Shown here: piece after piece, positions 23,754 to 33,382 of the stretch
How the letters are laid out: each line of letters starts with the position of its first letter
Position numbering within the stretch: the stretch's first letter is position 1
Assembly: GCA_033239125.1 (NCBI GenBank)
Contig: BSWB01000004.1
Coordinates: 60,263,501 to 60,327,500, forward strand
Direction: 5' to 3'
Length of the DNA: 64,000 bases
Origin: Fagopyrum homotropicum
Taxonomy: Eukaryota > Streptophyta > Magnoliopsida > Caryophyllales > Polygonaceae
Translations under genes and position numbers: made by a program
Notes under the pieces: model-generated
Seen by the model: the letters and a program-made list of their open reading frames with translations, nothing else
Told to the model about the DNA's origin: nothing
Databases searched by the model: none

Positions 23754-24045
23754 TTCAACACTTAGATTTTATATAAGTAATTTCTGATTTTCCAGTTAAT
23801 AAGCTAAAATGTAGGAAGTTGTTTATTTCTCAGATCAGTTTGTTTTGAGAATTGTGGACGTGAAACTAGGAAGTTAGTGGTAGAAGTAGTGGTTTGTTTA
23901 GTGGTTTTGTTTCTTTAAAATGCTTGTATCAGTTTGATTTAATAGAAGGGTGTGAAAAAAAGCACGAACACAGTGCAGTTGTTTTCTGTGCAAAACTCTA
24001 TCTTTTCTTTACATTTCTCTTTGAATTTCTCAATTAAAGCTAACA
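23741..24045 (+). repeat. 3' LTR of Copia 1
   Basis: This copy of the 305 bp LTR is identical by eye to 19355-19659. It contains the final stop codon of pol and is followed by the TSD TAGAA at 24046-24050. Confidence 0.96.
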
Positions 24046-24050
24046 TAGAA

Positions 24051-24445
24051 AGCCTTAGCTCCAGCATATATTGTAACATTTTCCTGGACAGTAGCAAGGC
24101 AACTCTTAATATTATCAATAAGATACCTTAAAGAAAAAAGATCAAAATCAGGGCTTTGAACCTACTGTGTTTTGTATGCAGCAAGATTTGGAGTCTTGCT
24201 GTCACATTATTAGTGTGATTATGTAGTGAATGTTTGCAGCACATGACTAAAATGGCTCTTGCCTTTTGGTAAAAATCTTCACTTAAATTACAACAGAGAG
24301 AAGGGGTAAAGAACACTGAAGAGAAAAAAGAGGACCTGTGAGCAGATGCCGAAACATCAGAGATAACTGATCAACATGACACATCCTTGCTTCAGTGAGC
24401 ATCTACATTTGGCCATGGAATTTTTAACCTGAAATCATAACATGA
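24051..24445. other. Host spacer between the two Copia elements
   Basis: This is about 0.4 kb of single-copy-looking DNA downstream of the laccase gene, isolated by the two insertions. On the minus strand a short open stretch (about 24132 to 24051, LIDNIKSCLATVQENV) follows a pyrimidine-rich TTTTTTCTTTAAG, so it could be a terminal exon of an unidentified gene. The evidence is weak and no family is recognised. Confidence 0.35.
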
Positions 24446-25432
24446 TGTTATGTTAATTGATTCTTGTAACATTGTATAGCATTAGGACTTAGATATAAAC
24501 TAGCACCTTATACTATGGTCTAAGTAGAGAGTTATAAGACTCATATGATAGCTTGCTATGTATTTGACATTGATGCCTATCTTGATCCAATGTTGCCACT
24601 TAGATTAAGTGATGTAGCTTGGTGATAGATATGGGGACAATGATCTTATATATGTGTAGGCTTTTATATGATATTAGGAGATACAAATGTTGTAATGTGT
24701 ATTATGTGTGTTGGTTTAATTGTTCGGCTGAAGTTGAAGACTTGGGCTTGCCAGCCCAATGCTGTTGGCCCATCTCCTTGATCCATGATTGAAAGGACCT
24801 GCTTGTGAGTTGTAGGCCGGCCGTTTGATTCGGCTCACCAGCTTGCTTAAGGGTTTTTGATGCAAAACGAAGCGTTTGACCTTGATGAGCTTTGGTACTT
24901 AAGCTTCAGACGCAGCTTTCCTAACCCTAGATCTGAGAGCTTGAGTGCTTGTCACAGAGAGAAAAAGAGAGAGCGAAAAAGAGAGGAAAAGGGAAGAAGA
25001 AGGTCGGATCTTCCAAATCTCGCTCTGAAGTGAGAAGGATCCGGAGAAGAAGAAGAGAGATCTGTAATCTCTCGCATCTGCTTCGTTGGCTTGCAGTGTA
25101 GACGAAGATCGAACTCAGATCTTCGTCAAGGTGCCTTTGAGGGGGCTTTTCTTCACTATTGCTTCTTTGTATCTCCTGAGTTCTGTCTCTGTTGTTTTCT
25201 TTGCTAGATCTATAGGAAAGGTGCTAGTATATCTCTTGTCCATTGTTTGTAATCTGTGTTCTTGGATACCTAGTGAAACCTGGGATCGGATCTCCCCTCT
25301 TGAGGTCTCGCAGAGTAGGAGTATTTTATATACTACCGAACTGCGTCAACAAATTGCTTGTGTGCTTGTGTTTGTGTGTCTTTGGTCGATTCTACGACTA
25401 AGGAGTATAGATTCGTTAGATTTACATTCACA
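24446..25432 (+). repeat. 5' LTR of Copia 2
   Basis: This 987 bp LTR carries a purine-rich GAGAGAAAAAGAGAGAG tract (about 24956-24990). An open stretch reading through 25086-25652 starts at a TTG codon inside the LTR, recurs truncated in the 3' LTR, and is not considered a gene. The TSD CATGA precedes it. Confidence 0.95.
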
Positions 25433-25722
25433 AAGTGGTATCAGAGCATTTCTGTGTTTTCTTTTCGAATCTGACAGAAACCCTAATTTTTTGGGGTTTC
25501 TTGCTTTACTTGATATCTGTGTATATCTTGCTTTCTGTTTTAGCTTCCGCTTACTTGTTCTGCCTTGTGTGGTTGGACTTAATCTGATTGGTTCTAATAG
25601 TGTTCATCTTGACTGTTGTCATTACTGTGTTTATCTTCATTCTCTTATCTGACCTCTCATCTGTACTCACTCTTCTCGACTTTTTTCTAATCTTTTTGCT
25701 TCTTGTTTACAGGAGATAAAAA

Positions 25723-28700
25723 ATGTCAGAAGCTAGCATCAGACTCAAGCCATATGATGGAGTCTCTGACTTCATCATGTGGCAGGTCAAAATGAAAGCA
25801 ATACTGACCAAGGAAAAATGCTTGAGGGCCATAACTGGTGACTACTTGGCAGAGACATCTGCAGCCAGGAAAATGGAAATGGATGAGCAGGCTCATGCTG
25901 AAATAATGATAAGACTTACTGACGACGTGGCTCGTCAGTTTGTAAGTATCTCATCTGCTAAGATTTTATGGGATACATTAGATAAGCAGTATAATAAAAA
26001 ATCTTTGCCCTCTAGGATATCTACTTTACATAGGTTGTTTACATTTAAGATGGATGTGAATGTGACCTTAAATGATAACCTAGATAGATTTCTGAAAATG
26101 GAAATGGACTTAGAAAGATGTGATGACACTATTAAAGATACTCACCTAGCTGTTATCTTACTTGGATCTTTGCCTTCACAATTTGACACCTTTAGAGATG
26201 TAATACAGTATAGTACTGAAACTTTAACTAAAACAAAAATAATTGAATCCATTATTGATAAGAATGAATCTATGAAAATTTTTAAGACTAAACCTAGTGA
26301 TAAGAAATCTGAAGTTAAGTCTGAAGTTTTAGTTACTAAAGGAAAATATAAAAAGAATTATAAGTCAAATAAAAAGGATAAGAAAGATGATCCCTATGAT
26401 AAGAGCCCTAGTAGTGAAAGTGACAAGAAAAATAAAAAATGTTTTTACTGTCAAAAACTTGGTCACTTTATTAATGACTGTAGAAAGAAAAAGAAGGATG
26501 AATCTAATAAAGGAAATACTGAAAATAATGTTTCTTTATTTGAAGATCTCCATGCTCAGTACTCTAGTGAACTGTTGATGTGTACTATTCCTTTTAAATG
26601 CAAATCTGATGAGTGGATATTAGATTCTGGATGTACTATGCATGCTTGCCCTGATAGAACTCTGTTTTGTTCTTTAGAAATTTTTAATGTTGGTGATGTC
26701 ATGTTAGGTGATAATACTGCTTTAAAAATAAAAGGGATAGGAAATATACCTATGTGCATGTATGATGGAAAGATTAGGGTTATTCAAAATGTTAGATGGG
26801 TTCCTGGCCTTAGGAGAAACTTGCTATCTGAGTCTATGTTTGACGACTTAGGGTGTACTATAAATACTAGTAATGGTATAAGAGAAGTTGTCAAGAATGG
26901 TCTTACTCTTATTAGGAGTTTTAAAAAGGGTGGTCTGTACTTTGTAGAACAATCACCTGAATTAAATCTCTCCACTACTGATATTAATAAAAACAACCTA
27001 GAACAAACAACTCTATGGCATAGCAGATTAGGTCATATAGGAAATAATGGACTAAATCAGTTACATAAACAAGGTATCTTAACAAATAAACTAACAAACC
27101 TTAGTTTTTGTGAAAACTGTGTGTTTGGTAAAGCTAACAAAAATAGTTTCAACAAATCTTTATATAAAGCCAATAAACCTCTAGAATACATACATTCAGA
27201 CTTATGGGGTCCTTCTCATGTAGAAACTGTAGGTGGAAAGAAATACTTTATTTCTTTCATTGACCATTATTCTAGAAAAGTTTGGATATATTTGTTGAGA
27301 ACTAAAGATGAAGCTTTTGAAAGCTTTAAAAACTGGAAAATAGCTGTTGAAAATGAAACAGATTTAAAAGTTAAATGCCTTAAAACTGACAATGGTCTAG
27401 AGTTTTGTAATGCTAGTTTTAATGAATTTTGTAAAACAAATGGCATTAAAAGACATCTAACAGTCCCTTACACTCCTCAACAAAATGGTACAGCTGAAAG
27501 GATGAATAGAACTCTCTTAGAAAAGGCTAGATGTATGTTAATAAGTGCTGGTATGAAACATAGTCTATGGGGTGAAGCTGTTACTACAGCAGCTTACCTC
27601 ATTAATAGGTCTCCCTCATTTGTAATAGATTTTAGGACACCATATGAATTGTGGACTGGAAGGAAGCCTAATATTACCCACTTAAGGCCCTTTGGGTGTA
27701 CTGCATATTCCCATATAACACAAGGGAAGTTGCACCCAAGAGCACAAAAGTGTGTAATGTTAGGCTATCCTGAAGGTGTTAAAGGCTATAAATTGTTACT
27801 CATACAACCACATGGATATAAAGTAATAACATCTAGAAATGTGACCTTTAATGAAAAAGAATTCTATTTTAAAACTAGAGATAATAACACTGTGGTTAAT
27901 AACAGTAGCACTGAAATTGATACTGAGTTAACTAGAAGTTTTCATTTCTACACAAATGACAATAATAGAGAAGATCAGTTCATAGATGAAGAGTTTGACA
28001 TAGGATATTATCAAACACCTAGTACTAGTGAAGAGAACTATGATGTTGATAATCCTCCTAATAATGGTGAAAATGTTGATGAAAACACTGCTATAGGCAG
28101 TGAGAACTATAGGTCAGAATCAAGGGGGGTAGAAAATGTAGGTGATATCTCTACTGCTCCTTCATATCTCTCTGATGTTGCATTGCATGATAATAATAAT
28201 GATTCACTGCATGACATTGGTGATTCTATGCATGATCAACATGATTACTTGCATGACAATGATGATAATAACTATCAATTAACGAGAGATAGAAACCCTA
28301 GGGTTAGAATACCTAATAGGAGATATAATGATTCTGAATATGTTTTGTTTACACATGATTTTAATATGGTTGAGTATGCTTTCTTGACTGGTGATGTTGT
28401 TGATAATCCATATACTCCTGACACATATAGGCAAGCTATAAACTGTTCTCAATCTAAAAATTGGAAACTAGCCATGCAAGATGAAATAGATTCCATGATT
28501 GTTAACAAAACTTGGGTGTTAATAGCTAAACCTGAAAATGCTAAAATTGTGCCCTGTAAATGGATTTATAAATTAAAAGAAGCTACTAAACTAAGTGAAC
28601 CACCTAGATACAAGGCTAGGTTAGTTGCTAAGGGTTTTACCCAAAGAGAGGGAATTGATTACACTGATATATTTGCTCCTGTTGTCAAATATAAAACATT

Positions 28701-29985
28701 GAGACTGTTGCTTGCTTTTGCTACTGTGCATGATTGGAATATAGAACAAATGGATGTAAAAACTGCCTTTTTACATGGTACCTTGGATGAAACTATCTAT
28801 ATGAAACAACCTGAGGGTTTTGTAGATAAATCTAAACCTGATCATGTTTGCTTACTTAAAAAATCTATCTATGGCTTAAAACAGTCACCTAGACAGTGGA
28901 ATCTTAAGTTTGATGAATGCATGAAAAACTTAGGGTTTTTAAGAAGCAATTATGATTACTGTTTGTATTTTAAAGGCATATCTTCCATGAATCCCTTGTT
29001 TGTACTATTATATGTTGATGACATTCTGCTTATTAGTAAATCTGCTGTATTAATAGCTGGTACAAAAAGAGATTTAAAGTTAAACTTTGACATGAAAGAT
29101 ATGGGTCCTGCACAGAAAATTTTAGGTGTTAAAATCATAAGAGATAGAAAACATAAAAAGATGTGGTTGTCTCAAGGTGATTATATTGAAAAGGTTTTAG
29201 AAAAATTCAATATGAAAAATTCTAAATCTACTTCTATACCCTTAGGAGGGCACCTGGATTTAACTAAGCAACACTGTCCTAGTAATCAAGCAGAAATTGA
29301 AAAAATGGCTAAAATTCCCTATGATGTGGCTGTTGGTTCTATCATGTATGCTATGTTATGCACTAGACCTGATCTTGCTTTTGGCATAAGTGTGTTGAGT
29401 AGATACATGTCTAATCCTGGTGAATTACATTGGACTGCTATGAAATATATTCTTAGATACATAAGTGGAACTAAAGACCTGTGTTTGATGTTTTCTGAGC
29501 ATGATAACATTGGTGAAGTGTTTGGTTATGTAGATTCTGATTATGCCAGCAATAAGGATAATAGAAAATCTACTACTGCATATTTTTATACTTGGACTGG
29601 TAATTGTGTTTCATGGAAATCTCAACAACAATCTGTGGTTGCTTTATCTTCTACTGAAGCTGAATATATTGCTGCTGTTGAAGCTTCTAAAGAAGCTATC
29701 TGGCTTAAGGGTTTAGTTAGTGAAATATCTCATAAACCATGCATTCCAGTAATTCATATGGATAGTCAAAGTGCCTTGTATTTGTGTAAAGATCCTGTTT
29801 ATCATGAAAGATCTAAACATATTGATGTTAGAAATCATTTCATTCGAGATAGGGTTAAAAAGAAACACTTCTTAGTTAAGAAAATTAAGGGTGATTTGAA
29901 TCCAGCTGACTTTGGAACAAAAATAGTGACTGCTGATAAATTTGCCTTCTGTAGAAATTTTCTACAGATTTTTGATGCTCCTTGA
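25723..29985 (+). CDS. Copia 2 gag-pol polyprotein, intact, 1420 aa
   Basis: The ATG at 25723 (context AAAAATGTC) opens a single frame to TGA at 29983-29985. Gag is followed by the CCHC knuckle CFYCQKLGHFINDC at about residues 239-252. The protease has WILDSGC near residue 299. Integrase has YIHSDLWGP (~490), KTDNGLEF (~555) and NGTAERMNRT, supplying the D-D-E triad. RT has LLYVDDILLI (~1097). RNase H has VDSDYAS (~1270), SSTEAEY and MDSQSA. The length is normal for Copia. It is the only uninterrupted autonomous-type polyprotein in the window. Codon use is markedly more A/T-rich than that of Copia 1, so the two are different families. Confidence 0.96.
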   Translation: MSEASIRLKPYDGVSDFIMWQVKMKAILTKEKCLRAITGDYLAETSAARKMEMDEQAHAEIMIRLTDDVARQFVSISSAKILWDTLDKQYNKKSLPSRISTLHRLFTFKMDVNVTLNDNLDRFLKMEMDLERCDDTIKDTHLAVILLGSLPSQFDTFRDVIQYSTETLTKTKIIESIIDKNESMKIFKTKPSDKKSEVKSEVLVTKGKYKKNYKSNKKDKKDDPYDKSPSSESDKKNKKCFYCQKLGHFINDCRKKKKDESNKGNTENNVSLFEDLHAQYSSELLMCTIPFKCKSDEWILDSGCTMHACPDRTLFCSLEIFNVGDVMLGDNTALKIKGIGNIPMCMYDGKIRVIQNVRWVPGLRRNLLSESMFDDLGCTINTSNGIREVVKNGLTLIRSFKKGGLYFVEQSPELNLSTTDINKNNLEQTTLWHSRLGHIGNNGLNQLHKQGILTNKLTNLSFCENCVFGKANKNSFNKSLYKANKPLEYIHSDLWGPSHVETVGGKKYFISFIDHYSRKVWIYLLRTKDEAFESFKNWKIAVENETDLKVKCLKTDNGLEFCNASFNEFCKTNGIKRHLTVPYTPQQNGTAERMNRTLLEKARCMLISAGMKHSLWGEAVTTAAYLINRSPSFVIDFRTPYELWTGRKPNITHLRPFGCTAYSHITQGKLHPRAQKCVMLGYPEGVKGYKLLLIQPHGYKVITSRNVTFNEKEFYFKTRDNNTVVNNSSTEIDTELTRSFHFYTNDNNREDQFIDEEFDIGYYQTPSTSEENYDVDNPPNNGENVDENTAIGSENYRSESRGVENVGDISTAPSYLSDVALHDNNNDSLHDIGDSMHDQHDYLHDNDDNNYQLTRDRNPRVRIPNRRYNDSEYVLFTHDFNMVEYAFLTGDVVDNPYTPDTYRQAINCSQSKNWKLAMQDEIDSMIVNKTWVLIAKPENAKIVPCKWIYKLKEATKLSEPPRYKARLVAKGFTQREGIDYTDIFAPVVKYKTLRLLLAFATVHDWNIEQMDVKTAFLHGTLDETIYMKQPEGFVDKSKPDHVCLLKKSIYGLKQSPRQWNLKFDECMKNLGFLRSNYDYCLYFKGISSMNPLFVLLYVDDILLISKSAVLIAGTKRDLKLNFDMKDMGPAQKILGVKIIRDRKHKKMWLSQGDYIEKVLEKFNMKNSKSTSIPLGGHLDLTKQHCPSNQAEIEKMAKIPYDVAVGSIMYAMLCTRPDLAFGISVLSRYMSNPGELHWTAMKYILRYISGTKDLCLMFSEHDNIGEVFGYVDSDYASNKDNRKSTTAYFYTWTGNCVSWKSQQQSVVALSSTEAEYIAAVEASKEAIWLKGLVSEISHKPCIPVIHMDSQSALYLCKDPVYHERSKHIDVRNHFIRDRVKKKHFLVKKIKGDLNPADFGTKIVTADKFAFCRNFLQIFDAP

Positions 29986-30090
29986 GTGATTGTGCAGGTC
30001 ATAGACTGATGACGGACAGGAAGGATGATCTAAGGCACACTATTGGGGAACAGAACCAGATTGACTTGATACAAGAATCAGGAGGGCATT

Positions 30091-31077
30091 TGTTATGTTA
30101 ATTGATTCTTGTAACATTGTATAGCATTAGGACTTAGATATAAACTAGCACCTTATACTATGGTCTAAGTAGAGAGTTATAAGACTCATATGATAGCTTG
30201 CTATGTATTTGACATTGATGCCTATCTTGATCCAATGTTGCCACTTAGATTAAGTGATGTAGCTTGGTGATAGATATGGGGACAATGATCTTATATATGT
30301 GTAGGCTTTTATATGATATTAGGAGATACAAATGTTGTAATGTGTATTATGTGTGTTGGTTTAATTGTTCGGCTGAAGTTGAAGACTTGGGCTTGCCAGC
30401 CCAATGCTGTTGGCCCATCTCCTTGATCCATGATTGAAAGGACCTGCTTGTGAGTTGTAGGCCGGCCGTTTGATTCGGCTCACCAGCTTGCTTAAGGGTT
30501 TTTGATGCAAAACGAAGCGTTTGACCTTGATGAGCTTTGGTACTTAAGCTTCAGACGCAGCTTTCCTAACCCTAGATCTGAGAGCTTGAGTGCTCGTCAC
30601 AGAGAGAAAAAGAGAGAGCGAAAAAGAGAGGAAAAGGGAAGAAGAAGGTCGGATCTTCCAAATCTCGCTCTGAAGTGAGAAGGATCCGGAGAAGAAGAAG
30701 AGAGATCTGTAATCTCTCGCATCTGCTTCGTTGGCTTGCAGTGTAGACGAAGATCGAACTCAGATCTTCGTCAAGGTGCCTTTGAGGGGGCTTTTCTTCA
30801 CTATTGCTTCTTTGTATCTCCTGAGTTCTGTCTCTGTTGTTTTCTTTGCTAGATCTATAGGAAAGGTGCTAGTATATCTCTTGTCCATTGTTTGTAATCT
30901 GTGTTCTTGGATACCTAGTGAAACCTGGGATCGGATCTCCCCTCTTGAGGTCTCGCAGAGTAGGAGTATTTTATATACTACCGAACTGCGTCAACAAATT
31001 GCTTGTGTGCTTGTGTTTGTGTGTCTTTGGTCGATTCTACGACTAAGGAGTATAGATTCGTTAGATTTACATTCACA
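30091..31077 (+). repeat. 3' LTR of Copia 2
   Basis: This 987 bp LTR is almost identical to 24446-25432. It is preceded by the purine-rich AGGAGGGCATT and followed by TSD CATGA at 31078-31082. Confidence 0.95.
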
Positions 31078-31188
31078 CATGATATTAGTAAAAATTAGAG
31101 CACAGTTTTTTACTTACTAACTCAATATTATATGGAAAATGAGAAATGAAATGAAGTATACCAAAAACAATAAAGACAGAATAAAAAA

Positions 31189-32243
31189 GGAAAAATAACC
31201 AAAAATAATACCAACTATCAACATTGAACCGAAAATAATACGAACTTTGAAAATTACTAGGAACGATACAAACTATCAATGTATTTACCAAAAATAATAC
31301 GTCATATATTTTCCGGCAAAAACCCTAGCTCCGGCGATGACGTGGCAACCGGAATATTACATGTCATCAAATAAATGGGTTAATTGTGTGATGTGGATTT
31401 TATTTTATTAAAAAATAATTTAATAATATTTAAAATATTAAATATAAAATTATAATTTATAAAATTTAAATAATAACTTTTTTAAAAAATTGTACAAATA
31501 TTAATTTAAAAAAAAATAATTTTTTTAAAATAAAGTTTGAAATTTTTTAAAAATAGATTTGTAAAAAAATGTAATAATATTTATTTTTCCAAAAAATAAA
31601 AAAATATAATATTTTTAGAATATTTTTTTAAAATTTATTTTTGGATTTTTTGTATAAAATTTTAATTCTAAAAAATAATTTGTAAAAAAAATATTCGAAT
31701 TTAATTTTTTTTTTTACTCTTGTACCCTAATCCCTAAAGAATTTTTTTTCCCAAATTTTTTGTCAAAATTTTTTTTTCCTAAAAAAAATATTCGAATTTT
31801 TTTTAACAAATTTTTTATAAAAAAAATTTCATAAAAAATAATATTTTTACATTTTTTTTACAAACATGTTTAAAAAAATGTTCAAACTTTATTTAAAACT
31901 TTTCTTACAAAAAATATTTTTAAAAAAATATGTACAAATGTTTTTACAAAAATTATTATTTAAAATTTTAAAAGTATTAAATTTTTTATTTTTTAATATT
32001 TTAAATATTTTTAAATATATTTTTTTGAAAAAAAATACACATCACACATTTTATCCATATATTTGATGACATGTAACATTTCGGGTGCCACGTCATCGCC
32101 GGAGCTAAATTTTTTTCCGGAAAAGTATGACGTATTATTATTGGTAAATACATTGATAGTTTGTATCGCTCCTAGTAATTTTCAAAGTTCGTATTATTTT
32201 CGGTTAAATGTTGATAGTTGGTATTATTTTGGGTTATTTTTCC
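31189..32243. mobile_element. Long-TIR non-autonomous DNA element (Mutator-like)
   Basis: The left end GGAAAAATAACC and the right end GGTTATTTTTCC open an inverted repeat about 190 bp long. Shared blocks include ATAATACCAACTATCAACAT, AACTTTGAAAATTACTAGGA and TCCGGCGATGACGTGGCA, with about 10% mismatch. The ~680 bp core (31380-32055) is almost pure A/T with no coding capacity. TIR length suggests the Mutator superfamily, but a clean 9 bp TSD could not be defined because both flanks are A-runs. Confidence 0.7.
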
Positions 32244-32640
32244 AAAAAATTATGCAACTTCCTCATATGTTTTTTTTTCTTGAAAAACTGATAATTTTTT
32301 TAGAAAAAAATAAACCTCCAATGAAATGATAGCATACCTTGCCAAGCTTTGTAAGAAAATGTGAGTGTGGAGAAGAAGACAAAGTGTTTGGAACTTGAGT
32401 AAGAAGAGTGAGTTATATGTGGTAAGGTTATCGTCCATTATCTTTCGGGATGACTACACCGGCTAGCGGAAGCATTCAGTAAGGGCAACCGGTCATCGCC
32501 CATATCCCACCGGACAAACCACCTGATACAGTGAAGTCCTATGTGACAGCAGTTGGAGTAAATAGGAAGGCAACGGCTGCTCCTCTCACACAGATGATGT
32601 TGTTATGCTATCACACAGATGTTAAAGGAACAAATTTGAC
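32244..32640. other. Sequence upstream of the LINE relic, nothing firm
   Basis: No intact frame is present. Composition changes from AT-rich to mixed near 32420, and the stretch from there may be the ORF1 end or ORF spacer of the LINE that follows. I found no zinc knuckle or other decisive motif. Confidence 0.4.
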
Positions 32641-32907
32641 ATCAATGAAAGTCATCTTCTAGAATTGTAGGGCGCGGGAAATAGGCGAACATGGTAAATC
32701 GCCAAAGTGTGATATGGTGGCTTTGTTTGAGAACAAAATATGAGATGAGAATGCAGAAGAAGCAGATACACATGAGTTTAAAGGTAAAGTACAGGATGAA
32801 TGGAACGGAATAGTGGTGTCCCTATTTCGGAGGCTTTAGGGTTTCTCAGAAGTAGACTTACTAGGTGAAATGTGGAGGTATTCGGAAGAATTCAGGAGAG
32901 CAAGAAT

Positions 32908-33086
32908 TGTCAAAGCCTGATACAGACGGACCTGTAGAGCGGGCACATTAGGCCCAAGCCCAACACATAAATCCGGCGAGGTTCCATCCTAAAACCAATT
33001 GGCAATAAGAGGAGTAGCCCACCGACCTTATATACTAGGCTCGAAGTGTCCCCATCTTTTGATGTGGGGCCTTATTATCTCCAACA
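32908..33086 (-). repeat. TRIM LTR, plus-strand left copy
   Basis: This is the 179 bp copy, the 3' LTR in the element's own orientation. It contains the conserved GATGTGGGGCCTTATTATC block near the end and lacks the ~25 bp GC-rich insert present in the other copy. Confidence 0.88.
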
Positions 33087-33180
33087 CGCCCCGCAACTGC
33101 AACTAGAGGACATAGACCGAGTTGCACTTGTCCACATGTTAGGATAGCGAGCCAAATTGAGGCTAACCGCTCTGATACCA

Positions 33181-33382
33181 TGTCAAAGTCCGATACAGAC
33201 GGACCGGTAGAGCGGGGTCGTGTGCATACGAGCGCACATGCGCATTAGGCCCAAGCCCATCACATAAACCCGGCGAGGTTCCATCCTAAACCAATTGGCA
33301 ATAGGAGGAGTAGCCCACCGACCTTATATACTAGGCTCGGAGTGTCCCCATCTTTCGATGTGGGACCTTATTATCTCCAACA
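33181..33382 (-). repeat. TRIM LTR, plus-strand right copy
   Basis: This is the 202 bp copy, the 5' LTR in the element's own orientation. It is directly next to the primer-binding site at 33170-33180 and is followed by TSD AGAAT. Confidence 0.88.

Larger units (their letters stand above)
19355..24045 (+). mobile_element. Ty1/Copia LTR retrotransposon 1
   Basis: Its 305 bp LTRs at 19355-19659 and 23741-24045 begin TGTTAAAATG and end AAGCTAACA; I see no difference between them. A perfect TSD TAGAA flanks it (19350-19354, 24046-24050). The primer-binding site TGGTATCAGAGC (19663-19674, initiator tRNA-Met type) follows the 5' LTR. A purine tract AAGGGAAGG precedes the 3' LTR. The order is gag, protease, integrase, RT, RNase H, which defines Copia. 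Identical LTRs mean a very recent insertion, yet the reading frame has two stops. It sits 92 bp after the laccase stop codon. Confidence 0.97.
24446..31077 (+). mobile_element. Ty1/Copia LTR retrotransposon 2, apparently intact
   Basis: LTRs of 987 bp (24446-25432 and 30091-31077) begin TGTTATGTTAATTG and end TTTACATTCACA. By eye they differ at one base (T at about 24949, C at about 30594, in GAGTGCT/CGTCACAG). The TSD CATGA is perfect (24441-24445, 31078-31082). The primer site TGGTATCAGAGC is at 25436-25447. The single polyprotein frame is uninterrupted. All signals needed for autonomous transposition appear present, and the near-identical LTRs imply a very young insertion. Confidence 0.97.
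32908..33382 (-). mobile_element. TRIM (miniature LTR retrotransposon) in the LINE
   Basis: Two direct terminal repeats (32908-33086 and 33181-33382) run TGTCAAAG to CTCCAACA on the plus strand. On the minus strand they read TGTTGGAG to CTTTGACA. The 94 bp interior ends with CTCTGATACCA, the complement of the tRNA-Met primer site TGGTATCAGAG, which fixes the orientation as minus. A perfect TSD AGAAT flanks it (32903-32907, 33383-33387). There is no coding capacity. The LTRs differ in length (179 and 202 bp), mainly by a segment near 33216-33242 (GGTCGTGTGCATACGAGCGC) missing from the first. Confidence 0.92.

Noticed and set aside
25086..25652. 188-aa open frame beginning in the Copia 2 5' LTR, with a truncated twin at 30731-31120
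   Set aside because: It starts at a non-ATG codon, its first part lies wholly in LTR sequence and is duplicated only because the LTR is. The composition is Leu/Val/Cys-rich noise, and the real gag starts at 25723.
32908..33382. Cassandra TRIM carrying 5S rRNA sequence
   Set aside because: I searched the LTRs for 5S rRNA promoter-like blocks and saw none.
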